Shown here: piece after piece, positions 33,626-44,876 of the stretch
Numbering within the stretch: the first letter of the stretch is position 1
Layout of the letters: the number at the start of each line of letters is the position of its first letter
Assembly: GCF_009905375.1 (NCBI RefSeq)
Contig: NC_133653.1
Span: forward strand, 63,275,414 to 63,339,413
DNA: 64,000 bases
Reading direction: 5' to 3'
Source: Apium graveolens
Lineage: Eukaryota; Streptophyta; Magnoliopsida; Apiales; Apiaceae
Notes under the pieces: model-generated
Told to the model about the DNA's origin: nothing
Seen by the model: the letters and a program-made list of their open reading frames with translations, nothing else
The model's database searches: none
Position numbers and translations under genes: made by a program

Positions 33626-36600
33626 TTGTTGAGTAACAGATCGATGGAGAACCAAACTGTGAACGATTCGATGAACATGACGGCTGATCCCAACGCACAG
33701 ATCACTGGATCTGATGGGGTTCACCAGCAGCCGATTAACCCTAACGCACGGATCGTACGATCTGATGGGGGTCAAACGCCTGTTGGACATGTGCCTTCGG
33801 GACATGTGCCTGTGGGACACACTGTCATTGGACAGTTTAGTGTTCCTCTTGGACAGATATCGGCAGGATTCACTCCTCCGATCATACCTGTGGTGCCTAC
33901 TGGTGTGCATACACCTGTAGTACAGACGCACGTACCATCTGTTCCACCTGTGGTGCCTGCTGCACCTGTTATGCCAACTGTGCCTGCTGCACATGCTGAA
34001 AAACCTGAGAAGTTCAACGGAACGAACTTCAAATGTTGGCAACAAAAGATGCACTTTTATCTGACCACGTTGCATATGGATCGCTTCCTTAAGGAAGAAC
34101 CACCGTTGCTCACTGCTGAGAGTAACATGCAGACTGTGTATACTGCTGATGCTTGGAAGCACTCCGACTACATCTGTCAGAACTATGTGTTAAATTGTTT
34201 GTCTGACTCGTTGTATAACATATACAGCGTGAAGCCAACAGCTAAGGTCTTATGGGAGTCACTTGACCATAAGTATAAAACCGAGGACGCTGGGGCAAAA
34301 AAGTGGATTGTTGGCCGCTTTCTTGATTATAAGATGGCAGACTCTAAGACTGTGGTCAGTCAGGTGCAGGAACTGCAGGTGATCATTCATGACATTCATG
34401 CTGAGGGAATGGTCATAAGTGAGTCTTTCCAAGTTGCTGCTGTTATTGAAAAGCTTCCACCTGGATGGAAAGATTTTAAGAACTACCTTAAGCACAAGCG
34501 AAAGGAGATGTCTATGGAGGATCTTATTGTTAGACTTCATATTGAAGAAGACAACAGAGGGTCCGAGAAGAAAGTTAATGTTGCCACTGAGAAGGCAACC
34601 ATGGTGGAGCACGCTCAAAGCTCCAAGCCCAAGAAGACTAATTCTAGTAAAGGGGCAAAGCTGGCACCCAAAGGAGGGATTTCGAAGTCGAAATTTCAGG
34701 GGAAGTGCTACAACTATGATAAAGTTGGTCATAGGTCTTCTGACTGCAAGAAGCCCAAGAAGCCCAACAAGAAGAAAGAAGCAAACATGGTAGAGAATAT
34801 CTCCAAAGATATGGGTGATATAGACCTCTGTGCTACGGTCTCTGAAGTGAACCTGGTCGGTTCTAATCCACGTGAATGGTGGATTGATACTGGTGCTACT
34901 AGGCATGTTTGCTCAGACAAGGCGATTTTCTCTAGCCTCAAAGCTTCTAATGCTGGTGAGAAGCTCTACATGGGGAATTCAGCAACTTCTACCATTGAGG
35001 GTGAAGGCACGGTGATCCTGAAGATGACCTCTGGGAAGAATCTGACTTTGAAGAATGTACTTTATGTGCCTGATATTCGCAAGAACCTTGTGTCTGGTTC
35101 TCTGTTGAGTAAGCATGGCTTTCGCATTGTAATAGAGTCAGATAAAGTAATTTTGTCTAAGAGTGGTATGTTTGTAGGCAAGGGTTATTTAACCGATGGG
35201 CTTTTTAAGCTCAATGTAATGTCCGTTAAGGACGATAATGAAATGAAGAATTCTTCTGCTTACTTGCTTGAGTCTCCTAATTTATGGCATGCTAGATTAG
35301 GACATGTAAATTATGACACTTTACGATGTTTAAGTGCAAAAGAATACATACCTAAGCTTACTATCAATTCAAAACATAAGTGTGAGACTTGTGTTGAGGC
35401 AAAATTAACGAGATCATCATTTAAACGTGTAGAAAGGAACACCAAAGTGCTAGACCTAATACATAGCGACATATGTGATTTAAAATTCGTTCCAACAAGA
35501 GGAGGAAACAAGTATTTTATTATATTCATTGATGATTGTACAAAATACTGCTATGTATATTTGTTGAAAAGCAAAGACGAAGCTATAGATAAATTTAAAA
35601 TCTATAAGGAAGAAGTTGAGACACAACAGACTGAGAAAATCAAAACGATACGAAGTGATCGTGGAGGTGAATATGTTGAACCATTTGGAGAATTCTGTTC
35701 ACAACATGGTATAATCCATGAGGTCACTGCACCATACTCCCCTCAGTCAAATGGTGTGGCTGAAAGGAAGAATCGCACTCTGAAAGAAATGATGAATGCG
35801 ATGTTGTTAAGCTCTGGGCTTCCACAATCGATGTGGGGAGAATCCATCTTAAGCGCAAATAATATTTTAAATATTACGATGCGCAAGAATAAGGATATAA
35901 GTCCTTATGAAATGTGGAAGAAAAAGAAACCAAGTTACCAACACTTGAAAGTGTGGGGGTGCCTTGCAAAGGTACTGATCCCTACACCGAAGAAGGTGAA
36001 GATAGGTCCTAAGACTGTGGATTGTATTTTCATCGGATATCCTCCACATAGTACTGCATATCGGTTTCTTGTTCATGAATCCAAGATTCCTGATATTCAA
36101 AAGAATACCATTATGGAATCAAGGAATGCCTCATTCTTTGAGACGATGTTTCCCTGTAATCCAGGAAACCAACAACCTACGACATCTAAACGATCTTATG
36201 AGTCTGTAGATGACGATAATGAGAGTGACGAAAGTGAAGACGAAAATGTGGGGGTAGTGAGAAGGAGCAAAAGACAACGAACGGAGAAATCCTATGGGTC
36301 TGATTTTATGACCTATTTGCTCGAAGAAGGTGACCCAAAAACCTATAAGGAGGCGGTTACCTCACCTGATGGACCTATGTGGAAAAAGGCCATCAAGAAT
36401 GAAATTGATTCAATTATGCAGAATCATACTTGGGAACTAGTGGACTTGCCAACTAGTTGCAAACCATTAGGTAGCAAGTGGATTTTCAAGAAGAAGTTGA
36501 AAACTGATGGCACTATTGATAAGTATAAGGCCAGACTTGTGATTAAAGGATACAAGCAACAAAAAGGCCTTGATTATTTTGATACATATTCTCCTGTAAC

Positions 36601-37873
36601 GAGAATAACATCCATAAGGATGATGTTTGCTATTGCTGCAATGCGTAATCTAACTGTACATCAAATGGATGTGAAAACAGCCTTCCTAAATGGGGACATA
36701 GATGAGGAAATCTATATGGAACAACCCGAAGGGTTTGTTGTCCCAGGACAAGAAAGGAAAGTTTGTAGATTGGTGAAATCATTGTATGGTTTGAAGCAAG
36801 CGCCTATGAAATGGCATAAAAAATTTGACGAGGTCGTGCTGGCTAATGGCTTCAAAATCAATGAATGTGATAGCTGTGCCTATTACAAGGATAACGAGAG
36901 TGGCTATGTCATGATGACGCTATATGTAGATGATCTACTTATTGCCGGAAGCAATGATAAAGTGATCAAATCTACCAAGGACATGTTGAAATCAAGATTC
37001 GACATGAAAGACATGGGACTAGTAAATGTAATTCTGGGAATTCAAATTTCTAGAACATCAGAGGGTCTCGCATTAAGTCAACCACATTATATTGACAAGA
37101 TCCTTGAGAAGTTTCTTAAGGATGACTTTGAGAAAGCTAGGACACCTGTGGATATGACTTTGCACCTATCCAAGAACAAAGGTGTAGTTGTTTCCCAATT
37201 GGAATACTCAAGGATAATTGGTAGTCTGATGTACCTCATGAGCTGTACAAGACCAGACATTGCATACTCAATTAGCAAGTTGAGTAGGTTTACGAGTAAT
37301 CCGGGAGCTGATCACTGGAAAGCGATCATAAGGGTACTAAGGTACTGGAGGGGAACTCGAGACTATGGACTGCACTATGGCAGATACCCAGCAGTATTAG
37401 AAGGATATACTGACGCAAATTGGATATCTAGCAAGAAAGCACTTAAGTCTACGAGCGGCTATGTGTTTACATTAGCTGGAGCGGCAATATCATGGAAATC
37501 CTCAAAACAAACGGTGATAACTCATTCCACGATGGAAGCTGAGTTTGTGGTACTAGATAAATGCGCCGAAGAGGCTGAATATCTACGTCAGTTTCTGGAG
37601 GATATTCCAAGATGGCCAAAGCCTGTAACTGCAATAGGGATTCATTGTGATAGTCAATCCGCTATTGGCAGAGCGCAGAGCACGATGTATAATAGAAAGT
37701 CTCGTCATATACGACGACGACACAGTTCCATTAGACAATTGATCTCAACCGGAATTATCACTATTGACTATATACCGTCAAAAGATAATATCGCGGATCC
37801 ACTAACCAAAGGGTTATCAAAAGAAGTGGTTGAGAAATCATCAAGAGGGATGGGCCTTAAGCCTATTGCTTAA
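33626..37873 (+). CDS. Copia gag-pol polyprotein (1415 aa), open
   Basis: The ATG lies 58 bp after the LTR. Order of domains: Pro/Gly/His-rich N-terminus with VGH repeats (1-125); UBN2-type gag core (about 128-320); zinc knuckle at 361-374, CYNYDKVGHRSSDC, where the second Cys is Tyr; protease with DTGA at 421-424; pre-integrase LWHARLGH near 553; integrase with catalytic Asp615, Asp678 and Glu713 (the D-35-E spacing); reverse transcriptase with YVDD at 1100-1103; RNase H with TDANW near 1263 and the C-terminal SRGMGLKP. The order PR-IN-RT-RH is that of Ty1/copia. All catalytic residues I can check are present. The altered zinc knuckle may impair RNA packaging, so autonomy is uncertain. Confidence 0.93.
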   Translation: MLSNRSMENQTVNDSMNMTADPNAQITGSDGVHQQPINPNARIVRSDGGQTPVGHVPSGHVPVGHTVIGQFSVPLGQISAGFTPPIIPVVPTGVHTPVVQTHVPSVPPVVPAAPVMPTVPAAHAEKPEKFNGTNFKCWQQKMHFYLTTLHMDRFLKEEPPLLTAESNMQTVYTADAWKHSDYICQNYVLNCLSDSLYNIYSVKPTAKVLWESLDHKYKTEDAGAKKWIVGRFLDYKMADSKTVVSQVQELQVIIHDIHAEGMVISESFQVAAVIEKLPPGWKDFKNYLKHKRKEMSMEDLIVRLHIEEDNRGSEKKVNVATEKATMVEHAQSSKPKKTNSSKGAKLAPKGGISKSKFQGKCYNYDKVGHRSSDCKKPKKPNKKKEANMVENISKDMGDIDLCATVSEVNLVGSNPREWWIDTGATRHVCSDKAIFSSLKASNAGEKLYMGNSATSTIEGEGTVILKMTSGKNLTLKNVLYVPDIRKNLVSGSLLSKHGFRIVIESDKVILSKSGMFVGKGYLTDGLFKLNVMSVKDDNEMKNSSAYLLESPNLWHARLGHVNYDTLRCLSAKEYIPKLTINSKHKCETCVEAKLTRSSFKRVERNTKVLDLIHSDICDLKFVPTRGGNKYFIIFIDDCTKYCYVYLLKSKDEAIDKFKIYKEEVETQQTEKIKTIRSDRGGEYVEPFGEFCSQHGIIHEVTAPYSPQSNGVAERKNRTLKEMMNAMLLSSGLPQSMWGESILSANNILNITMRKNKDISPYEMWKKKKPSYQHLKVWGCLAKVLIPTPKKVKIGPKTVDCIFIGYPPHSTAYRFLVHESKIPDIQKNTIMESRNASFFETMFPCNPGNQQPTTSKRSYESVDDDNESDESEDENVGVVRRSKRQRTEKSYGSDFMTYLLEEGDPKTYKEAVTSPDGPMWKKAIKNEIDSIMQNHTWELVDLPTSCKPLGSKWIFKKKLKTDGTIDKYKARLVIKGYKQQKGLDYFDTYSPVTRITSIRMMFAIAAMRNLTVHQMDVKTAFLNGDIDEEIYMEQPEGFVVPGQERKVCRLVKSLYGLKQAPMKWHKKFDEVVLANGFKINECDSCAYYKDNESGYVMMTLYVDDLLIAGSNDKVIKSTKDMLKSRFDMKDMGLVNVILGIQISRTSEGLALSQPHYIDKILEKFLKDDFEKARTPVDMTLHLSKNKGVVVSQLEYSRIIGSLMYLMSCTRPDIAYSISKLSRFTSNPGADHWKAIIRVLRYWRGTRDYGLHYGRYPAVLEGYTDANWISSKKALKSTSGYVFTLAGAAISWKSSKQTVITHSTMEAEFVVLDKCAEEAEYLRQFLEDIPRWPKPVTAIGIHCDSQSAIGRAQSTMYNRKSRHIRRRHSSIRQLISTGIITIDYIPSKDNIADPLTKGLSKEVVEKSSRGMGLKPIA

Positions 37874-38495
37874 CGGCATCATGGTGGACACCCAACCATT
37901 GCTGACTGGAGATCCCAAGAACTTGGTTCAATGGGACAACTAAATCATGATGACCAAATCACTGTGGGGGTAACCCCTGGCCTGTTCCTATGATGAGGAA
38001 ACAGTGAGACCCGTAAGGTACGAGGTTAAGCTTTGAGCTTTTAATGATCTTTGATGAATACATGGAGTTCAGGAGTGAACGCATGGAATTCAGTTGAGTA
38101 AACGCGGGTTACTCTATAAGATAAAGATCACCTATGTGGGAGAGAAGTGGGGCCGCTTCAAAGGAGAATTGCAAGGCACAATTCTTTAAAAACTCCTGCA
38201 GAACCAGGACGATGGTCCATGGCCAAAATGGACATAATCATGAGAACTGAATGAGTCAGGAAAGATATAGTGATTGAGTATATCATCATTTACACAAACG
38301 GTCGAACAGTTCAAGGACATCGCGTCATACTGTCTACCAGTAAAGTCGATATACTTATTCGAGCGAAGGTTCAAGGAGCATTCTCTACCTATCGTATGCT
38401 ATATCTGACCGCCGGAACTATCACCAAGTCAAGCTCCGCGTCTGTCTGTCTATGTAGTGCGTGCTAGTGGACCATCAATCTCATTAGTGGGGGAT

Positions 38496-39155
38496 TGTTG
38501 GACAAACTTAGTATTTTAGACTAAGTTGTGAATCATTTTGAGACTCTATATGAGTGAGACACATTATGTGTTAGTGGTGTGTATTTATTGGAACGTATTC
38601 TCCTCTTCGAGGGGATTCCAACGCATATTTACACGCTCAAAATAAGTAAAAGGTGAATGAGAACTGATGTTCCAAAGTTTTACCTTTTAATATGAAAAGT
38701 GGTTTTGTACCACATCGAGAGTAGCACAAACCTATTCCTTAGTTTTTCTTATAAATACCATGTACCACATCGAAAAGAAAAACAAGTCCTTTCAAGCCTC
38801 TCTTTATAAATAGAGTCTTAGGGCATCAGTTTTATTAAGTCAAGGGAATAAGAGTCCTCTCTTTCATTCTCGGTCTCTTCAGTCTTAAATTTTCCAATAC
38901 TCCGGTGGTAGTTCTCGGGCTTAGTTCAAGTTCGCTGAGAGTATATTCGATCTATCGTTTATACTGGTATCTCGTTTTATCCTGGGAGGCTATCGACTCG
39001 CACATACGGTGAGAGGCGAAATAGCTTTAAGGAGACAGTTTCAACTGGACTCGAGGATTTCCATTTGGTTATATTCTTCCTTTCTCTGTTTGATTTCGTT
39101 TACTCACGCACACACTTATTTGATTTATATGTATTAATCGCAGATTGTATTCACA
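38496..39155 (+). repeat. 3' LTR of the copia element (660 bp)
   Basis: Same as the 5' LTR apart from a few changes and a 50-base extra segment near 38734-38783. That segment repeats the word GTACCACATCGA and brings a second TATA-like TTATAAATA. The 3' non-coding stretch 37874-38495 before it holds no gene and ends in TTAGTGGGGGAT. Confidence 0.95.
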
Positions 39156-39479
39156 AAATATTCTGATAGCATGACATGTTTAATGTTTATGTAATATAGT
39201 CCCGACTGCAGAGTTTTAAATTGAACCTAGCCATGATGCAAGCTAATTGCTACCTCACATTATGCAGATTTCAATGCTTTGTATTGAACAAAATTCTCAT
39301 AACACCGTGATTAAATGAATCTAATTTACATTTTGATCTTTAAAATGGAAGCAGGCCCATATGACAGGAAGCATGCCTACTATATTACCAATTGGTTTCA
39401 TGTTCTGATTAATCATTCATGTGCAGAGAGAGTTCTTAGAATGGGCTGAACATAATTTATGTTAACGTTCTTAATAATC
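39156..39479. other. Intergenic DNA, nothing recognised
   Basis: Unique-looking AT-rich sequence after the copia insertion. It is probably continuous with 32760-32958 before the insertion. No protein or repeat is recognised. Confidence 0.4.
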
Positions 39480-40411
39480 TGGGACATCAAAGTTAATCAC
39501 CGATTCAAGTTCCATAACATCTAGATCAGACCCCTAGTAGCAATACTAGTGGCAATCAACAAATTGCATACATTACTCTTAAAATCATATATACACTGGC
39601 AAATTGCCTGATTGAATCTCAAAGTAATCACAACTTCTTGGTACATCAAGTATTTTCCAGGTAAAGAGGTAGAAATTAACTAAAATTTACTTAGGTCGTC
39701 TATGGATTACAATGAAATATCAGTTTCTTCAAATGAACTAGATTACAATTCTCCAGAGAAAATAAATTCCAAAAGTCTCGATTTCTAAGACAATTTTCGA
39801 AAAATTATCCATGCCCAACTTAAAAAATCTTACATCTAACAAATTTATCCAGGCCATCTTCATCCAAGTCCCACGAACTCCCATATCCATATGTAATAAT
39901 TCCATCATAACTGTAGTCTGTAGGTTTCTATTTTTCCTACTTGACATGAACTATATGTACAGGTCAAGAACAATATAGTTGATCAACCAGATAGGCCATC
40001 ATACCAACAAGGTATATTAGCAAACCAAAAGTTCATTTCTTTGTTTTGGTATGGTATGTATCAAAACAACACTTTCTGATCTCATTTTCACCAACTGTAC
40101 ATGTGTTATATCTTTGTTAACATCACTTCTCCCCCACTTGTATTTCCACAAGTCTGTTCAGCACCTTACGAGCCAGAACTTCTACTTGGCGAGGGATAGT
40201 AGCGGAGAACTGTACAATCTGGCGATCTGGTCTAGTATTTTGAACAATTCTAATAATTTGAGGTTTCAAACCAATATCAAACAGCTGAACTCTGAGCTGA
40301 CTACAAGCATATTCCCCGTCTACTGTCCAAATTTCCTTCATCAACCAAAGCTCCCAGGTAGTTTAAAAGCTCTAATGCCTCGTGTATAGTCTGAAACTCT
40401 ATCTTGGTTGC
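39480..40411 (-). pseudogene. Helicase gene fragments: DEAD-box (RH42/PRP5-like) with a DEAH-like piece
   Basis: Minus strand. At 40284-40060 the frame gives LFDIGLKPQIIRIVQN, then RPDRQIVQFSATIPRQVEVL and LNRLVEIQVG. This is the region around the SAT motif (III) of plant PRP5/RH42-type DEAD-box splicing helicases; similarity continues in another frame (DVNKDI). At about 39570-39480 a second block reads DFKSNVCNLLIATSIATRG, then ELESVINFDVPDY, matching motifs V-VI of the same family after one frameshift. Between them is about 490 bp without similarity, perhaps an intron. Directly upstream at 40411-40325 a third frame gives HEALELLNYLGALVDEGNL, which fits the HA2 region of DEAH-box helicases instead. 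The DEAD box itself is absent. It is non-functional, either a decayed duplicate or a captured chimera. Confidence 0.7.
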
Positions 40412-41399
40412 ACTCTGCCATCACACAATGTTTTCTGGGCACTTGTATTTTGATAGTAATGTAACTTGCAAAGACTTAAAACACATTCGTCTCTCATAAA
40501 CTCTTCTTTTAATAAATACATGATCTATGATAAATTAAGTTATGATTAGAAGTGTAAATTTGGTTCTTGAGTATTTTGGTTTGGTTACGTATGACTTAAT
40601 GTATACATATAGCTGACATTATATAAAATTATTAGTTAAAATCAATATTTTTCAACTTTACCCCTAAAAAAATAACTCCGTTTGAGTTAAGTAACGGAAT
40701 GCAATCAGATGCTTAAAAATTTAAGGTTAGCTATTTTTGTGCAAAAAAATTATAAATTGGTCCATCTTCGTGCAATTAAGTCAAAAATATATATATAAAT
40801 AAAAGAAAAATAATTAATTAAACATATTATGTGATATGATTAAATATTTTTTTTATAAATTTATAATGTTAAAAAATGAGACAACGAATAAATTAAATAA
40901 ATTATAATACATATGTTATATTTAGGTTATTAAGGTCAAATATAAATATATAATAATAACTAAATATATAAATATATAAGTACAAAAAATACTTTTTTTT
41001 GAAAAATATATTATTTACAAAAAAAACATAAAATTTATTTAGGAAATAAAATTATTATATTAAAATTTAATTAAATAAAAAAATATTCAAAAATATTATA
41101 TAAAAATTTGATAATCATCCCTGCATGGCAAGGGTGATAATAATAATAATATTAATATGAATATTAATAATAATAATAAAGTGTTGCTAGAATTGTATTT
41201 TCTTAGAATGTCTTAAACCTAATTATTTATAATATTTATAAGGCACTAAGAGTTTCTTGAGATGCTCTTACAGCATTTTCAAGGGAAATCCCTATTTTGA
41301 CTCCCTAAATTATAATATAATTATTATTACTTAAAATATTGGAAATTAAAAGATTATTTATTTCAATGATGTTATCTATATTTGTTATTTATTAATCAT

Positions 41400-41600
41400 T
41401 TTTTTTATTTGTCAATTTGACTTTTGCACACATTTTAATGTTCGGCTAGTTAAAAATATTATTTTAATTTATATTTTTTACTAATTAAAATACAAATTGT
41501 CTATTTTTATTTATAAAAAATAATTAAAAACGATAATTTTAACTAGTCGGTCTAAAATTTGTGCAAAAGTCAAAATGACAAATAAAGAAATAAGGAGTAT
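41400..41600. mobile_element. Hairpin MITE
   Basis: The left arm TTATTTGTCAATTTGACTTT (from about 41404) and the right arm, its near reverse complement (AAAGTCAAAATGACAAATAA, to about 41586), give arms of about 50 bp around a 90-bp AT-rich middle. No coding content. This is a small non-autonomous inverted-repeat element; the superfamily is unclear (Stowaway-like is possible). Confidence 0.65.
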
Positions 41601-41654
41601 AATTTATAAAATAATAATTATTTAACATTCTAGGTAATATACATTAAGAATGGG

Positions 41655-41877
41655 GCCCGCAAGGGTTGGCTCAGTTGGTTAAAGAGAGGAAAACTAACCT
41701 CTTGGTCACAGGTTCGAATCCCACGGGAGGAGAATTTATGATTATGCCTTCTGAGTCACAGTCTGTCGCTTAAATGCGGTTTAAGTTCACGTGGTTTGTA
41801 GGCTATTACGTGAACCCGTAGGGTTTACCAGTGCGCACCCGAAGGCTAGCGGCTGCGGGTTACCTACGATAAAAAAA
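41655..41877 (+). mobile_element. tRNA-derived SINE (Au-like)
   Basis: The tRNA-like head has an A box TTGGCTCAGTTGG (41666-41678) and a B box GGTTCGAATCC (41711-41721). A body with GTGCGCACCCGAAGG and AGCGGCTGCGGGTT follows, which I recall as typical of Au SINEs, then an A tail. A perfect 9-bp target duplication AAGAATGGG flanks it (41646-41654 and 41878-41886). Its transcription by RNA polymerase III would start at the head. Confidence 0.88.
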
Positions 41878-43139
41878 AAGAATGGGAAGGTTAGAGTATA
41901 CATATATAATATTTAAAGAAAATAATGGTGATGTATCATTATATAAGTTTTTTTCTCTCTTCTAGACTAAGAGATTTGATTTTCTTGCAAATCATAGGGT
42001 ACAAGGGTTCTTGCAGGGAAGAATTTTTATAATTTGTAATTTTGTAAGTCTAGGACAAATATAAATGTAGGTAAGGGTTGTTATATTTAAAATTGGTTCA
42101 AAATTTGGGTTCGATTTTCTACAAACACATACTTGTATAAATTTTATTTATTTATTTTATTTTATTTTTCACATATATTCGATTATCTATAACTATATAA
42201 TTTTATTTTATTTATTTATTATATTTTTTCAGTTTCAATCCATGATTTGCGTGGATTGCTAGTAAATTTAATATTTTTAATTTTAAGCTCCTAATTTGCA
42301 CAGATTATCGATTAGTATATTTAATCTATAATTTATAACCATAATTGGTATGTAAATGTTAATTTGATTAATAGCTTAAACTATATTAAAATTAACATTA
42401 GATAAGGGGACCGTGAGTTATAGAAGTTCAAAATAATTATTTTTTTGTGAAAATTAACAAAAGAAGAAATGACTAATTTTAATGATTAGAATATTCAATT
42501 TGGTAAATAGGTATTTAATTTGTATAAGATATGTAATCGGTAAATATGTAAAAATATATTGTGTGGGATAGCACATTTACAAAATGTCTATCTCAAAATA
42601 ATTTGGTATAACCGATTTAAGATTGAGAAATGATATCATTTATGTAGATTATAGGAGTATAATTTGGTTTAACGGTTATCCTCATTATTAAAAAAATAAA
42701 TAAATAGTGTTATATATCCGTTAAATTACTAAATTATTAAATTATTAGATTTAGTCAATTATTTTACTAAACTTCGACCACGACTTATTCTATTATTATA
42801 AAAAATAATGTTATATAACCGCTAAACTACTAAATTATTAAAATATCACACATAATCTACTTATTCTACTAAATTACGATCACATGTCATCTTATTATAT
42901 TTCTTATATTTTTATAATTATTTTTTATTTATATAAATATTTAAAATTATAATATAACGGGATAAATAAAATTTTTAAATAACTATCAAATATGTATCTC
43001 ATCGGTTAAAAACAAAATCATCTCAATCATAAATGAGTATTTTTGTCAATAATTTTTCAAAAATGGGTAAAACTTGTAAATATTAGAAAATTAAGAAACA
43101 GAAATAGGCAAATTACTTTTTCATTTCACAGAAATAGAA

Positions 43140-43246
43140 ACAAACGCTAACAGAATTTTAGAACTGTATATCCAGGTTCACAAGAATCCTCGTCGCCGGA
43201 GAAGAAACTGACCTCCAATATTCCGGCAAAAATTTACCCTTTTCAG
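43140..43246 (+). other. ALG14: Probable 5' untranslated exon of ALG14
   Basis: A GC-richer segment (CGTCGCCGGAGAAG) ends in TTTTCAG|GTAATT, a good splice donor, and has no ATG. It fits the first non-coding exon joined to the exon at 48047. The true transcription start is not visible. Confidence 0.45.
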
Positions 43247-44479
43247 GTAATTAACTTTATTCATGTTCCATAGGTCATAACACTGTGCACATGTTTCCAA
43301 ATTGAAACTCAAATCACAGAATTTAATTTGTTTTCAACCCCTTAAACACTGTTATTTTTCTTGTTAGTTTCTTGCTAAAAGCATGTATATTTATCATTGA
43401 ATTCATTTTTTTATTGTTTCTTTTCTATCTATAATAAATTTCAAGAAAAGGGTAAAGTAAAACTATGATTTCCACTAATTCCCAGGTTTCAAAATTGAAT
43501 CTAAATTCTTATTATATGATTGATGAAGTGTAATTATATCCATTAGTATATGCCCCAGCATCCCGATTAGCTGGGCCTTAGGTGCAAGCGCTGCCTTAAG
43601 ATAAGTTACAAATCATTAGTGCTTAACATTTCCTTAGTTCAATGTAATAATGTCTTAAACTTGTAGTAGATTGTAAATTTACATTTCTACCAAAGCCCAA
43701 AGTATGCTGCAATTATTTCCACCATTTGTAAAATTTCAAATTTTAAGATAAAGAGGTCTATTCTAAGTATATGCCGGCTTATGTAGGAGAGTCTGGATTG
43801 GAACTAATAGTTTTAGTAGAATTTCATGTGTCAAGTGTATTCAGCTTATTCTGTAGAGGGGATAGTTGTTAGGGCTCCCTTGCATTTATAGTTAAATGAG
43901 AACCAATATAGCAAAAATAGGATAGGTCCATTCAGGTTAGCAAAATGGTATAGCCGGGGAGCTGGCAATTTCAAACAGGCTGGAACGTTGTTTGAAATGA
44001 TGTTTGCCATTGTTGTTTTTCTCCGTTTTTCCCCTTGGCAACTCAAAATGCTACTTTTTAGTCATTCAAGTGCCTCCCCCACTTTTGTTTATAGAATCAA
44101 TAATCTCAAAACACTTAATCCACACATTAACAATATACATAATAAAGGTATTTTCGATTTAAACCTGTACTTAATACAAGCATCTCAAAACTTATCAGAA
44201 TTCTAGTTTTCGTAGCATTAAACTAGTCATTTATATGAAAAATCGGAGAATACCATACATATAATTGTCTTAATATTTCAAGTAGTAATTCTCAGAAGTT
44301 TTGCCTACTAATCTTGTTCTCATGAACTCTCTTAAGAATAAACTCATAACTCTTGTAAGAAGCGGCACCACTTCTTAGTTCACATAGGTGAAATGTTTCA
44401 ATGTGTATCTGTTATTTTTAACACACTACCTGTACAGCCAAAACATATTAAGAGTCTAACTCAGCCTCTTCACATAACG

Positions 44480-44876
44480 GACGATTTTGACACCACTTGT
44501 AGGGACTAGATTTGTCAATATTACAATTATCTTATTAACTTGTTATTACCCATTAAACATTTAAACTAATAACTTATTAGAGAAATGTCGGGTTACCATT
44601 ACCAAATAGTTTAATTAATGAGGTTTAGTCCCATTTCACAACTAGTTGTCTTGACAACCTCTCTTGATAAAGGTTTTGTAAACGGGTCCCCAAGATTTTT
44701 ACACGATCTCACATAAACAATTGTCAAGGTACCATTCTCCAACAATTGTTTCACATACTAATGTCTCAAGCTTATGTGTCTAGATTGCCCATTGTATGTG
44801 CTCTTAAAAGCTGTAGACATGGTATTTTGACCATCACAATTTATAGATATAGGAGGCATCGGACTAGGCACAACTT
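44480..44876 (-). pseudogene. Copia RNase H end fragment in the ALG14 intron
   Basis: The minus strand reads PPISINCDGQNT, then STYNGQSRHISLRH and, after a shift, VKQLLENGTLTIVYVRSC, GDPFTKPLSREVV and MGL, the C-terminus of a Ty1/copia polyprotein. The upstream side is cut by the short-LTR element at 44877. Confidence 0.75.

Larger units (their letters stand above)
32959..39155 (+). mobile_element. Complete Ty1/copia retrotransposon, young
   Basis: LTRs lie at 32959-33567 and 38496-39155. Perfect target duplication AAATA (32954-32958 and 39156-39160) fixes both ends. One open gag-pol frame (33626-37873) and a polypurine tract (about 38484-38495) are present. The two LTRs differ by about six substitutions, one single-base indel and one 50-base indel, so the insertion is recent. 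No standard Met-tRNA primer site follows the 5' LTR. Confidence 0.95.
40412..43139. other. AT-rich intergenic DNA upstream of ALG14
   Basis: No gene is seen. It contains the inverted partner of a repeat (40640-40775), a hairpin MITE (41400-41600), a SINE (41655-41877) and a diverged tandem duplication of about 100 bp at 42690-42900 (units with GTTATATA.CCG and CTAAATTATTAAA). Confidence 0.5.

Noticed and set aside
33581..34162. Minus-strand open frame of 193 codons
   Set aside because: Lies antisense to the copia gag, with His/Arg-rich low-complexity content produced by the GGACAT/TGTGCC repeats of the sense strand.
41655..41740. tRNA gene
   Set aside because: A and B boxes are those of a SINE head; it continues into a SINE body with A tail and target duplication.
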